This document shows, in pieces, positions 1 to 8,942 of a DNA stretch of 64,000 nt. The stretch is from Soonwooa sp023440705. GTDB lineage: Bacteria; Bacteroidota; Bacteroidia; Flavobacteriales; Weeksellaceae. The stretch spans positions 1 to 64,000 of the forward strand of contig JAEXRP010000030.1 of the NCBI GenBank assembly GCA_023440705.1, in the 5' to 3' direction. Each line of letters starts with the position of its first letter. Positions within the stretch are counted from its first letter, which is position 1. The position numbers and the translations under genes are program-made. Under the pieces are notes generated by a model that saw nothing but the letters and a program-made list of their open reading frames with translations, was not told the DNA's origin and ran no database searches.

Positions 1-48
1 CTCTGGAAGTTGAGATTTAATATGTTGATATTGTTCTTTAATAGACAT
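1..48 (-). CDS. YggS-like PLP homeostasis protein, 5' end only
   Basis: The minus strand opens with ATG at 48 and reads 16 codons (MSIKEQYQHIKSQLPE) before the window edge. This matches how flavobacterial YggS/PROSC-type pyridoxal-phosphate-binding proteins begin; those proteins balance free PLP in the cytoplasm. Only the N-terminus is visible, so the lysine that binds PLP cannot be checked. The call rests on resemblance of a short stretch and is tentative. A heptamer repeat array lies directly upstream, between this gene and yaaA. Confidence 0.5.
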   Translation of the reverse strand, partial: MSIKEQYQHIKSQLPE

Positions 49-63
49 TTTTCTTAATTGTTA

Positions 64-161
64 ATTATGAATTATGAATTATGAATTATGAATTATGAAT
101 TATGAATTATGAATTATGAATTATGAATTATGAATTATGTATTATGAATTATGAATTATGA
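64..161. repeat. Heptanucleotide array, unit ATTATGA, 14 copies
   Basis: Fourteen back-to-back 7-bp units run from 64 to 161. All are ATTATGA except the eleventh (134-140), which is ATTATGT. The array lies between the YggS-like start and the end of yaaA. It is one of several 7-bp-period arrays in the window. Confidence 0.95.
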
Positions 162-181
162 ATTTCTTGACTTAATTAAAA

Positions 182-943
182 CTATCTTGTGAAAACTAGA
201 TTGGTGTCGGTTGATAGTTTCTCATCGATTAAGTAATTTTCATAATTGAATGCTTTAACGTCGTTAAGTGTTTTAGCATTTGTTTCTGCGCAAAAACGAA
301 TCATTAATCCTCTTGCATGTTTGGTGTACACAACAATCGTTTTTAGTTTTCCGTCGGGTTGTATTTGTCGGAATTCGAAATCGATGATTGGCGCTTTTAT
401 CTTTTTGCGATCGATAACTTTTACGTACTCGTTGCTGGCTAAGTTTAGAATTAAATCTTTGGCTTTTAACTCGGAGTTAAGTTGCTCTGTCACACGTTCT
501 GTCCAGAAATCGTAAAGGTTTTTGTTTTTGTCAAAGGCAAAAGGACGTCCCATTTCTAATCGATACAACATAATGCGGTCAGACGGCTTTAGTAAACCAT
601 AAAGTCCCGACAACATTCTGTAGTTTTTTTGTAAATAATCAACCGCAGCTTTGTCCAAAGTTTTGGCATCCAAACCTCTGTAAACTTCGCCCACAAAGGC
701 AAACATCGCTGGTGCAGATTCTTTGGGTTTTGGATTGGCTTTCCAGTTTTGGTTACGCTCCCAGTTTTCGTCCGCTAATTTGGAAGAAATTTCCATGAGT
801 TCGGACAAATATTTTGGGTCTTTATGTTTGAGGTAAGATTGTATTTCTTCGGCTTCTTTGATGAATTTTGGCGTTGTCGAACGCAGTAAATCGGTGTGAT
901 TTTCGATATTCATCAATTTGGCTGGTGAGCTTAGTATTTTCAT
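182..943 (-). CDS. yaaA: Peroxide stress protein YaaA family (DUF328/UPF0246)
   Basis: The 253-aa product has the usual YaaA length and landmarks: an N-terminal MKILSSPAK segment, a central LSGLYGLLKPSDRIMLYRLEMG block (about residues 110-133) and a C-terminal KHARGLMIRFC segment near residues 208-219. In Escherichia coli YaaA lowers intracellular free iron under peroxide stress and binds DNA; the flavobacterial role is inferred from that. The ATG at 943 is the natural start because the first residues are the conserved family N-terminus. The gene stands alone, with a heptamer array after its stop and a 118-bp tandem repeat upstream of its start. Confidence 0.92.
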   Translation of the reverse strand: MKILSSPAKLMNIENHTDLLRSTTPKFIKEAEEIQSYLKHKDPKYLSELMEISSKLADENWERNQNWKANPKPKESAPAMFAFVGEVYRGLDAKTLDKAAVDYLQKNYRMLSGLYGLLKPSDRIMLYRLEMGRPFAFDKNKNLYDFWTERVTEQLNSELKAKDLILNLASNEYVKVIDRKKIKAPIIDFEFRQIQPDGKLKTIVVYTKHARGLMIRFCAETNAKTLNDVKAFNYENYLIDEKLSTDTNLVFTR

Positions 944-970
944 AATTTTTTAAGTTGTCAATAAACTAAC

Positions 971-1323
971 TTTTAGCTTGGCTTTTAAATAAATTGGCCA
1001 CAAAAGTCACAAAAGAAATTCTAAATGCAGATTTTACAAAAGTACAAATAAGGATTAAATGCAAGTTTGAATCTTCGTTTAAGAATTCTTTTAGCTTGGC
1101 TTTTAAATAAAATGGCCACAAAAGTCACAAAAGAAATTCTAAATTCAGATTTTACAAAAGTACAAATAAGGATTGAATACAAGTTTGAATCTTTGTTTAA
1201 GAATTCTTTTAGCTTGGCTTTTAAATAAACTAGCCACGAAAGTCACAAAAGAAATTCTAAATGCAGATTTTACAAAAGTACAAATAAGGATTAAATGCAA
1301 GTTTGAATCTTTGTTTAAGAATT
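971..1323. repeat. Tandem triplication of a 118-bp unit
   Basis: Three head-to-tail copies start at 971, 1089 and 1207, each opening with TTTTAGCTTGGCTTTTAAAT. The first two are 118 bp and the third is about 117 bp. They differ by only a few substitutions. No copy carries a convincing reading frame. The block fills most of the gap between yaaA and the TsaC-like gene. Confidence 0.93.
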
Positions 1324-1424
1324 AATTCTAAAGTTAATATTTTCTTGAATTTTAAAAAGGCTTCTGCATTTTATTATTGTTAGTTGCAAAACTGAAATCT
1401 GCCATGGCTATGTCAACTATTCGG

Positions 1425-1510
1425 GATTGCGCCCCGGCGTAGTCGGAACTCCTTTTGCGAGAGGCTTTGCCGAGCAAAAGAGTGGGAGACGAAGACGGAA
1501 ATGTGCGCCC
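1425..1510. other. GC-rich intergenic element with a hairpin
   Basis: This patch is much richer in GC than its surroundings. It contains a nested hairpin: outer arms CTTTTGC (1452-1458) and GCAAAAG (1474-1480), inner arms GGC and GCC around TTT. Similar GC-rich hairpin patches recur between genes in Chryseobacterium-type genomes (recalled, not searched). It follows the stop of the minus-strand TsaC-like gene, but there is no T-run to make it a clear terminator. Confidence 0.5.
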
Positions 1511-1527
1511 AAAATAATTTTAAAACT

Positions 1528-2139
1528 CTAGATTTCGCCTTTTCCTTGACGGATAATTTCGGGTTCGCCAGAGGTTAAGTCCACAATGGTGGATGCCACG
1601 TTGTCGCCGTAACCGCTGTCGATAACGATGTCTACGAGGTTGTCATACTTTTCGGCGATCAATTCAGGATCGGTAGAATATTCGAGAATTTCGTCGTCGT
1701 CACGGATGGATGTCGAGGCAATGGGATGGCCAAGCTTCTCGACAATTAGTTGCGGAATGCTGTGGTCGGGCACTCTGATACCCACTGTTTTGGCACCTTT
1801 GTAAGCTAGAGGCAGATTTTTGTTGGCATCCAAAATGAAGGTGAATGGCCCTGGCAAATGGTTTTTTAGAAACCTGAAAGTCGAGGTTTCGATAGGTTTG
1901 GTGAACTCCGACAAATGGCTAAGGTCGTTACAGATGATCGAAAACTTGGCTTTCTCTAGTTTGACACCTTTTACGCTCGCTAGTTTTTCCATGGCTTTTA
2001 GGTTGTTGATGTCGCAGCCTAGCGCATAGATTGTGTCGGAGGGGTAGATGATAAGCCCGCCGTCACGCAAGGTTTTCACGACTTGGTCGATGTAGTTTTC
2101 TTGCGGATTGTCTGGATAGATTTTCAGAATTTTTGCCAT
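1528..2139 (-). CDS. L-threonylcarbamoyladenylate synthase-like protein (Sua5/YciO/YrdC family)
   Basis: The 203-aa protein is a single YrdC-type domain. It shows GGLIIYPSDTIYALGCD (about residues 28-44), HLPGPFTFIL (about 89-98) and VGIRVPDH (about 118-125), which line the nucleotide and threonine/bicarbonate pocket. Family enzymes make threonylcarbamoyl-AMP for the t6A37 modification of ANN-decoding tRNAs. The length and sequence look closer to the YciO branch, whose t6A activity is less certain, so no gene symbol is given. It has no Sua5 C-terminal domain. It is a single gene starting at ATG 2139. Confidence 0.85.
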   Translation of the reverse strand: MAKILKIYPDNPQENYIDQVVKTLRDGGLIIYPSDTIYALGCDINNLKAMEKLASVKGVKLEKAKFSIICNDLSHLSEFTKPIETSTFRFLKNHLPGPFTFILDANKNLPLAYKGAKTVGIRVPDHSIPQLIVEKLGHPIASTSIRDDDEILEYSTDPELIAEKYDNLVDIVIDSGYGDNVASTIVDLTSGEPEIIRQGKGEI

Positions 2140-2589
2140 AAGACAAAGTTAGTGAATTATGCGTTAGGATTGTGTGGTTATGGTTTTATTAGTTTAACCT
2201 GAGTTCGGGATAAAAAGATTAACCTCAGTTTGAGTGGTTTTCGCAGAAAACTGTATCGAAAACAAGTTAATTTTCTTATTATTAAAACTTCTCGATACAA
2301 AATCTTTCATATTTTTACTCGAAATGACGCTTCGTATAAATAAAAATGCTTTATCCCGAACTGACGTTAGTTTACGATGAAAATATGCTATTCAACATTA
2401 AACAAAGAGGTTACATGTAATTTGTGAATATCGATATCTCAGCACAACGAATTTGAATTGTGTATGTTGGATAGAAATAGTAGAAGAGATGCTTTAATCA
2501 TATATTATCCATACACTATCCATACTTTATCCGTACTCTATCTATACACGAGCTCTTTATTAGTACTTAGTTATTTAGTTTGTTTTCAG
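2140..2589. other. Gap without a supported gene
   Basis: AT-rich intergenic sequence. It carries several near-repeats of TATCCATAC / TATCTATAC around 2505-2550 and a pair of ATCCCGAACT-type words. An open frame begins at 2458, but its first half has no recognisable character. I see no RNA gene or clear promoter. Confidence 0.5.
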
Positions 2590-2936
2590 GCGCTTGATTA
2601 TGATAATCTTGGTTTTTTGATTCAAGTTCTGTTTGATATTTTAGAAAGTGTTTTCAAATCATTACAAGTTAATAATCTCAGGTTTGATTTTCCAAAAGAG
2701 AATTTTTTATCAAATACAGCAGTCTTATTTTTGATGAAAATTCAGGTGAACTTTTAAAAACAATTCGATATAAAGACAAGAACTTTGGCGAAAAAGTTGT
2801 TGGCGCCAATTATGACATCCATGTTGGTTCTATTTTGGGACTTCCCACAAAAATTATTGCTTTTGTTGTTAGCTTAATGATTGCTTCTTTACCCGTGACT
2901 GGTTTTATGATTTGGTGGGGTAGAAGGAAGAGGTAG
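2590..2936 (+). pseudogene. C-terminal remnant of a PepSY-associated transmembrane protein
   Basis: The frame ending at TAG 2934-2936 reads FDENSGELLKTIRYKDKNFG, then a single hydrophobic helix ending in LPVTGFMIWWGRRKR. That is the typical end of PepSY-TM proteins linked to siderophore and iron uptake. Upstream, the same kind of sequence (ESVFKSLQVNNLRFDFPKEN) lies in a different frame, and the downstream frame is stopped at 2685, so at least one frameshift separates the parts. The N-terminal helices and first PepSY domains are missing. This is a decayed gene tail, not a working protein. Confidence 0.7.
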
Positions 2937-3104
2937 TATTTTGGACTTATACTAAGTTATCTACTGACATCGAATAAGGTGTTTTTGGCTTTAGCTTTCG
3001 GTTTGTGATGATGAGAAGATATTATCTATGTTGGATGTAAAATGATTATCGCTTTTTATGTTTATGAATGTTTTAAATATTTTGCGTAGGCAATGTTTCG
3101 AGAG

Positions 3105-3560
3105 TCACAACTGATTAAAACTCATATCGATTTTATCCAACCTAGTTAATAAAAGTTGTTTTTGTTTTGAATTTAAGTATCCAATTTTATAGCTAAATTT
3201 TTTTGGAGTAGTTTTGGTTTTTATCGTAAGATGTAGGTAGTATGTTATAGTAATTTTTTCAATTTTATAGCTTATAATTTGATCTATAGGAATCTCCAAT
3301 GCAGGATATTTCATACCACGGTAGAAGGGTCTCATGTAATTAATAGATATAAAATGATGTGTTATTTCGATGGAAAAGTATCTTAAGCTTAAGAGTTTGT
3401 ATAGACAGATACCAGCTAAGAGGCATAAAGTAATGTATATAAAAATACTATGGTTTTTCGCTATTAATTTTTCGTAAGCGATTACTACCAATAGGATTAG
3501 TATTGAGATTGACCAGAAAAAGATCGCTGTTTGTTGTTTATTTATAAATTTATTATGCAT
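3105..3560 (-). CDS. Small membrane protein with two transmembrane helices, function unknown
   Basis: The 151-aa product has two adjacent hydrophobic helices (about residues 11-33 and 38-59). A polar, beta-rich C-terminal half follows, with alternating hydrophobic residues and many lysines. This layout resembles bacterial membrane proteins with a PH-like cytoplasmic domain, but I recognise no motif that settles it. It lies on the same strand as, and downstream of, the TPR-AraC regulator, about 100 bp away. Confidence 0.6.
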   Translation of the reverse strand: MHNKFINKQQTAIFFWSISILILLVVIAYEKLIAKNHSIFIYITLCLLAGICLYKLLSLRYFSIEITHHFISINYMRPFYRGMKYPALEIPIDQIISYKIEKITITYYLHLTIKTKTTPKKFSYKIGYLNSKQKQLLLTRLDKIDMSFNQL

Positions 3561-3661
3561 ATGGGATGATTATAAATTATTGTATGATCTTAGGTTGTAG
3601 TTTTTGTATTAGTTCTCACTAGAGGTTTAATATCGCATCCAGTACTACTTTGTAGAATAGA

Positions 3662-5227
3662 TTATTGTTCTGATTCGAATGGATCATCCTCTTTCAAGTG
3701 GTTGATAAAAATTGAGGGATACTCTCCAACGATATTTTTAAATTCTTTAGAAAAAGCACTGTGGCTAGAGTAGCCAGTTAATTTTGCCAAATGACCAATT
3801 TTGTATTTTCTATATTCTGGGCATTCTCTCAGTTGTTTAACAATATAATTAATTCTTAAATGATTGATGTATTGACTAAAACTAAAGCCTTTATTGTTTT
3901 TAATATAGTGTGATAAGTAGTTTGTGTTGACACCTAGAACATCCGCTAGTCTATATCTGGATACTTTTTTATCATTGAATAAAAATTTATTTTCAAAATT
4001 TTGAAGGCCTTCAGCAATTTTTAATTCTACTTCTAAAGAAAGCTTTGTTATATTTTCTTTTTGAGAATCATTATTAAAATCGGTATCATCACAATCCTCA
4101 TAAGTACTCTTTGTATTTAAGTTTTTTTTGACGTTATTTTTATTTCGAAATAGCCAGTAATATATAATAACGCATATCGTTATAGTCAATATGATACTTA
4201 TAATTTCTAGAAAGATGATCCAGTCTTCTCGTTGATTAAGTTTTTTAGTGAGTTGTTTTTTTTCATCGGTAATGATAAGATTAGTTGCTTTTTTGTGGCT
4301 AGCATTAATTTGTTGATTAATTTGTTCGGATTGGATTTGCAGTTTTTTTAGTTCTACATTGTTACCAATTGCTTTATAAACTTTTTGAAGATCTTTATTA
4401 TTTTCTTGTTCTTTTTCTTTGAAATTATTGGCTCTAGCTAGGAGCAATGATTTATTGTAATAGACCACAGCACTGTCCATTATTCCTTTTCGAAAGAAAG
4501 CATAGCCAATATCATGTAATACGTTACAACGAACGTAGACTTCATTTGGTTTTAATAATTTAAGCGCCGCTTTGAAATAGTAATTAGCGGAGTCAAATTT
4601 TTTCATTTCTGCTAAATTATAGCCTATGTTGGTATATGCAGAAGTTAACAGTTGATTTTTTCTTAAGGTGTCATTTAGTTTTTCATACTGCTGTATAGCT
4701 TTACGAGAAAAGTAGTTTTTTTGGCTGTATTGATTTTCATTTAAAAGAAGTAGGTAGGAGTTATATAAAAGTCCCTTGGTCTCTATAGCCTCCTGCGTTT
4801 TAATGTCGTCAATAAGGATTTGTGCTTCTTTTAGTTTTTCATAAGCATTTTCTATTAATCCGAGTTTTGCCGATTGTGATGCCTCCATACGTAATGCCAA
4901 AGACTTTCCGATAGGGTCATTAATTTTATCTGCTATTTTAAAAGATTTTTTGGCATAGGAAATACTATTGTTGGCATCTGATGTGAGGTATGCAATATAA
5001 GATTTGAGATAATAGGCTTTAGATAAGTACCTTTGTTGGTTATATTTCTGAGCATTTATAATTATTTCGTCTAGAACTATTTCTGCACTATCAATCTTTC
5101 TAGTAACCAAATCTCGGCTATAGTTATACTGTTTTTCAAAATCATATGAGTTTTGACTATATAAACACCAATATGAAAAAAGTAAGCACATACTAATTCC
5201 ACGGATAAAAAATTTTTTTACTATCAT
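3662..5227 (-). CDS. TPR-transmembrane-AraC sensor regulator
   Basis: The 521-aa protein has three parts. An N-terminal signal or anchor segment (about residues 8-24) and roughly 300 residues of TPR-like helical pairs come first. A strong transmembrane helix lies near residues 333-358. The C-terminal part is an AraC/XylS DNA-binding domain (about 420-515) whose second helix-turn-helix reads IGHLAKLTGYSSHSAFSKEF. The layout implies an outer sensor region coupled to cytoplasmic DNA binding, a type common in Bacteroidota; its signal is unknown. It lies about 200 bp downstream of the C1q-like trio on the same strand, so a regulatory link is possible. A second protein of this type is at 27100-28818. 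Confidence 0.85.
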   Translation of the reverse strand: MIVKKFFIRGISMCLLFSYWCLYSQNSYDFEKQYNYSRDLVTRKIDSAEIVLDEIIINAQKYNQQRYLSKAYYLKSYIAYLTSDANNSISYAKKSFKIADKINDPIGKSLALRMEASQSAKLGLIENAYEKLKEAQILIDDIKTQEAIETKGLLYNSYLLLLNENQYSQKNYFSRKAIQQYEKLNDTLRKNQLLTSAYTNIGYNLAEMKKFDSANYYFKAALKLLKPNEVYVRCNVLHDIGYAFFRKGIMDSAVVYYNKSLLLARANNFKEKEQENNKDLQKVYKAIGNNVELKKLQIQSEQINQQINASHKKATNLIITDEKKQLTKKLNQREDWIIFLEIISIILTITICVIIYYWLFRNKNNVKKNLNTKSTYEDCDDTDFNNDSQKENITKLSLEVELKIAEGLQNFENKFLFNDKKVSRYRLADVLGVNTNYLSHYIKNNKGFSFSQYINHLRINYIVKQLRECPEYRKYKIGHLAKLTGYSSHSAFSKEFKNIVGEYPSIFINHLKEDDPFESEQ

Positions 5228-5428
5228 GAGAATTGTGAATTACTTATTATTATGTAAAAATAAGCATTAATTATGTTTTTATAAGTTGTTATTGTTGAAT
5301 TAAGGCTTATTATAATGAAATATTAGTATTTTTTAGTCTATTTATCAAGGTTTTTATTGAGATAATGTAAATTTTCATATTATGGACTGAAGAACTTATA
5401 TACAAAGGAGGTTGCAGCGCTTTGCTAT

Positions 5429-6361
5429 TTATTGCTCAGAAATTGTCAAATTATTATAACCTCCAGTCGTATTAAGAGAAAAATTGGAAGCGTTGGATGC
5501 ATTTAAGTTGAACCACACATAAGGAATTAGGCGTTGACCTTGTCTCATATATATTGAAGCCGTACAATAGCTTCCTGAATCTAGTGTTGCATTATTGGTT
5601 GTGTTAGAAGAGTAGTTATTAACACATTTTACGGTATTCACAATATTATTAGAGTCAAAGTTTGTTGTGTTATCGTATAGCTGCCATATCGCTTCAGTTT
5701 GTAAAGGGTTGTTGGTTGTAGCAGCGTCGAAGTTAAATTGTATAGCTTGTAAATTAATAGTATATACCACAACATAGACTGCATCTCTAGGCGCAGTAAA
5801 TACGCCGGTAGTGGCATTAAAAGTCGAGGCGTTATTGGATTCAAATATTTTATTCCATTCCACCAAATAATTACTTCTTCTGTTTTGCAAACCATTATTG
5901 ACTGATGCGGTTGGTGTTCCTAACTTAACAGAATTATTTGTTTTAGTCGCAATGACCAATACTTTATTACTAGGTAAGTTTGGAAGGATTTTGTTCCAGC
6001 TTTGTCCGTTTGAATATTCGATACCATTGTTATATCGTATAGCGCCTTCCCCAAGATAATTGGCCGTTAAAGTAGTATTTCCGATTCCGATTGCCCCATT
6101 TGCTGCGTTTCTTAAATCCAGTTTAGAATTTGGTGATATATTTCCAGCACCTAGCTTTCCATCTTTTGTAATAATAACGTCATTTAGTTGTTGGTTGGTG
6201 CTAAAATTATTACCCGTTGTAGGATTATCTTTTGCTCCGTCGGTGTGTAAAATTCCGATTGGGTTAACCGTATTAATTCCTATACCTTGACCTTTATAGT
6301 AGTTTGTAATTAAGCTTAACAAGCTTATTACTAATGTTATTTTTTTTATGTTGCTTATCAT
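5429..6361 (-). CDS. Secreted protein with C1q-like C-terminal domain (third of trio)
   Basis: The 310-aa product has a signal peptide (about residues 1-25). An N-terminal repeat-type region follows with IGINTVNPIGILHTDGAKDN and SKLDLRNAANGAIGIGN, the GIG-xx-P style found in many exported flavobacterial proteins. The C-terminal 160 residues contain FNATTGVFTAPRDAVYVVVY, the hallmark of a C1q/TNF-like jelly-roll (F...G.F.AP..G.Y...). C1q folds usually trimerise and bind ligands; the ligand here is unknown. It overlaps the preceding gene by 4 bp (ATGA), so the two are almost certainly co-translated. Confidence 0.8.
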   Translation of the reverse strand: MISNIKKITLVISLLSLITNYYKGQGIGINTVNPIGILHTDGAKDNPTTGNNFSTNQQLNDVIITKDGKLGAGNISPNSKLDLRNAANGAIGIGNTTLTANYLGEGAIRYNNGIEYSNGQSWNKILPNLPSNKVLVIATKTNNSVKLGTPTASVNNGLQNRRSNYLVEWNKIFESNNASTFNATTGVFTAPRDAVYVVVYTINLQAIQFNFDAATTNNPLQTEAIWQLYDNTTNFDSNNIVNTVKCVNNYSSNTTNNATLDSGSYCTASIYMRQGQRLIPYVWFNLNASNASNFSLNTTGGYNNLTISEQ

Positions 6362-7176
6362 AGTCCAATTATATTTAAAGAAGTTACGCTGGCTTCTATA
6401 TCTAGTTTTTTTGTTGCGCCTAATTCATTTTTTAAAGCCACGGATATTTGGTCTCCTGCGTTAATATTAAAAACGCCAGAGCAAGCACCAGATAATTTAT
6501 TCGCGATATTATTATTTCCTGGAAATGAATTAACACATTTAAAACTTTTTATTGTCGAAACGACATTTGAATTTGTTTGAATTATTGCTTCAATGCGAGT
6601 ATTACTTGCGATTGTAGATGAAGCTAAAGTATAATTAAAGGTGACGATATAGATGCCATTTTTAGACGCTTTAAAAATGCCCGTTGAGGCGGTAAAGCTA
6701 TTGTTAACGTCTGTATTTTTTGTCCAGTTTGTAATTGTTGTTGTTGCATTATTAGAGAAATTTTGTTGCGAGCTATTACTAACATCAACAAAATCATTTA
6801 CTTCTTTGTGGGCTAGTCTAATCCAATTGGTAGCATCTGAATAGCTAAGGTCTGCTGTTTGAGGGTTATAGCGTAAAGCACCTGCTTTCGCAGCAGCAGC
6901 TGTTTGATTGGTTGTACCAATACCTAATTCGTTTAGGTTTTCGTCAGAGCGCAGGTCAAGCCTTGTTTTTGGTGATTTTGTTCCTACTCCGAGCAGACCA
7001 TCTTTGGTAAAGACCACATCATCATAGTAACTTGCAGGAGTATTTTTGTTGGTGTTAAATTTTGGATCTATGTGTAAGGTGGCTTCAGGTGTTGTTATTC
7101 CTATTCCGACTTGCGAAAAGACTAAGCTTATGTATAACAAAGTTGTTAGGAGTATAAATTTTTTCATCATCATCAT
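6358..7176 (-). CDS. Secreted protein with C1q-like C-terminal domain (second of trio)
   Basis: The 272-aa paralogue of its neighbours has a signal peptide (MMMMKKFILLTTLLYISLVFS). An N-terminal segment follows with VGIGITTPEATLHIDPKF and TRLDLRSDENLNELGIG. The C-terminal half holds FTASTGIFKASKNGIYIVTF. In the C1q pattern the AP is replaced by AS, so this copy has drifted from the other two. Its stop overlaps the next start by 4 bp, and the upstream gene ends 4 bp before its start, giving a three-gene operon. The start run of four Met codons is the only reasonable one. Confidence 0.78.
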   Translation of the reverse strand: MMMMKKFILLTTLLYISLVFSQVGIGITTPEATLHIDPKFNTNKNTPASYYDDVVFTKDGLLGVGTKSPKTRLDLRSDENLNELGIGTTNQTAAAAKAGALRYNPQTADLSYSDATNWIRLAHKEVNDFVDVSNSSQQNFSNNATTTITNWTKNTDVNNSFTASTGIFKASKNGIYIVTFNYTLASSTIASNTRIEAIIQTNSNVVSTIKSFKCVNSFPGNNNIANKLSGACSGVFNINAGDQISVALKNELGATKKLDIEASVTSLNIIGL

Positions 7177-7180
7177 TTTC

Positions 7181-8032
7181 TTATTGTTCCATTATTGATA
7201 AATTAATAAAGCCGAAATCATCATTGGATGCTGAGGCCGGTATCCCAGTTCTTAAGCTTAAGCTTCCATTGTATACGGACTGGTATAGCATTGGGCGAAA
7301 TGTATCGCCTTGATTGAGCTGTATTGCTGCAGTACAGCTGTGTCCCACCTGCGTTTGAAGGTTATTATTTTGAAATGATTTAATACATTTTTTAGAGACT
7401 TTGTTAGAATTTACCATAAAAATAGCTTCGGTGTAGTAATTTGTTACAATAGGGATTCTTACAAAATCGTAGGTAAAGGTGATGAGATATATACCATTTC
7501 TGGGTGCTGTATATACACCTTGAGTGGGATCAAAATTATTAGTAGAGTCGTTGAGTTCTTGCCAATTATTAATGCTAGTATTACTTTGATAAGGTACTTT
7601 CATACTAAATTGTGCAGCTTGAATATTGGCAACAACTATTGATTTTGTTGGGTTTGATAGTAATTCTTCCCATTTGGTGCCATCTGAATATTGTAATTTT
7701 CCCCCGTTATAGCTACTGTATCTTAAAGCCCCAGCTTGGGCTTCAGTCGCTGTTTTCGTTGTTTTGCCAACTCCTATTGAATTGTCGGCATTTATCGTTG
7801 ATCGGAGGTCAAGTTTTGTGACTGGTTGCGTATTCCCGACTCCAATATTTCCTTCGGCCGTAAAGACAATATCATTTGCGGTTTGTGCTAGGCTGGGTGA
7901 CGACAGGGCATTGTTGTCTTTTGCGCCATCAACATGAAAGGTAGCAACAGGAAAAGTGGTTCCTATTCCAACTTGTGCCTTAGTAATAATAAGCATCATT
8001 ATCATACTTAGACTAAGTGCTTTTTTCTGCAT
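7181..8032 (-). CDS. Secreted protein with C1q-like C-terminal domain (first of trio)
   Basis: The 283-aa product has a signal peptide (about residues 1-19). The N-terminal segment has VGIGTTFPVATFHVDGAKDN and TKLDLRSTINADNSIGVGK. The C-terminal jelly-roll-like region has FDPTQGVYTAPRNGIYLITF near the middle. Cysteines in similar C-terminal positions occur in all three copies (CIKSF / CVNNY / CVNSF contexts, then a later C-T/S-A or C-S-G), suggesting a shared disulfide. As the first gene on the minus strand it should carry the operon promoter. The three proteins could form a hetero-oligomer, but nothing in the sequence proves it. Confidence 0.8.
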   Translation of the reverse strand: MQKKALSLSMIMMLIITKAQVGIGTTFPVATFHVDGAKDNNALSSPSLAQTANDIVFTAEGNIGVGNTQPVTKLDLRSTINADNSIGVGKTTKTATEAQAGALRYSSYNGGKLQYSDGTKWEELLSNPTKSIVVANIQAAQFSMKVPYQSNTSINNWQELNDSTNNFDPTQGVYTAPRNGIYLITFTYDFVRIPIVTNYYTEAIFMVNSNKVSKKCIKSFQNNNLQTQVGHSCTAAIQLNQGDTFRPMLYQSVYNGSLSLRTGIPASASNDDFGFINLSIMEQ

Positions 8033-8942
8033 AAAATTGTGTTTTTAGAATAAAAATAGATGTCTACTATTTGAGAAACAAAGTTATTTAAGAGGAGAAG
8101 AGTTTGAAAGGCTAAAAGAAGCTTACGGATATGACTTATGTTTGTTTGTTGGTTAGTGTGTTGGTTTTCAATGTATTATAAAATGTTTATTATTGAGACT
8201 TATTTAACATAATTCCTAATTATACACAGAGAACTTCATATTTGATGCTTTTTGTCTACAATTTGTAATGCCATATTCGACGCTGTATAAGCATTAGGTT
8301 TCACTTTTTTACTACTAAAATGCATACAAGGTGATGGGCTTTCAAATTTTTGATTTGGAAACGTTTTAAGAGATTTAAGAATATGTTTGACGCTCATTTA
8401 TGTTTTGTGTAGATTTTTTGTAGATATGATGGCTATGATAATTTGCAATGATTTTTTGGTATAAATTATTAGCAGGAGAAAGTTGCTTGCGTACTATAGA
8501 TGTAGAAGATTATGATGTATTATTAAAGTTCTAGAATGCTGTTATGTCAATATCACGGGATTTGATTGTGGGTCTCGTTTCTAGAGGTAAGGTCATTATC
8601 TTAGTGAATATATTGTCGTGTCTGCCAGACTTATTATTGAGATCTTGTCTCCTGTATTTTTTTCAATTATGAGGGCTTTTTTTTAAGTTGAACTGTCGTT
8701 CTAAGTTGTTAGATCTAATCTTGTGCTGTGTAAAGTGTATTCTCAATGCGTTGTCGTCATTTTATTTTCTCGGTTTTTTTGAATATTAAGTGCAATAATT
8801 TGCATTTTCGGCAAAAAGAGTTGGATTCGGCTTAGTTGTTTGTAGGTCAGTGGATTAAGTTTAAACTTTGCGGTGTGATCACGAAGGTTTGAGCAGGTGT
8901 ACCTAACATCTGAAAATTCAATAAAAACAAACGAACAAAATT
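8033..8942. other. Long gap between divergent operons, no gene seen
   Basis: About 900 bp separates the C1q trio (minus) from the four-gene cassette (plus). It is AT-rich and stops interrupt all frames. TAATTTGC near 8800 and AAACTTTGC near 8870 resemble, but do not exactly match, the TAnnTTTG promoter element and may serve the downstream cassette. I see no RNA gene or repeat. Confidence 0.5.

Noticed and set aside
64..161. Tandem array as a possible CRISPR
   Set aside because: Units are 7 bp with no unique spacers, and no cas genes occur in the window.
2458..2757. 99-codon plus-strand frame as an intact gene
   Set aside because: Only its last third resembles a protein family, and the matching C-terminus is in another frame; treated as part of a PepSY relic.
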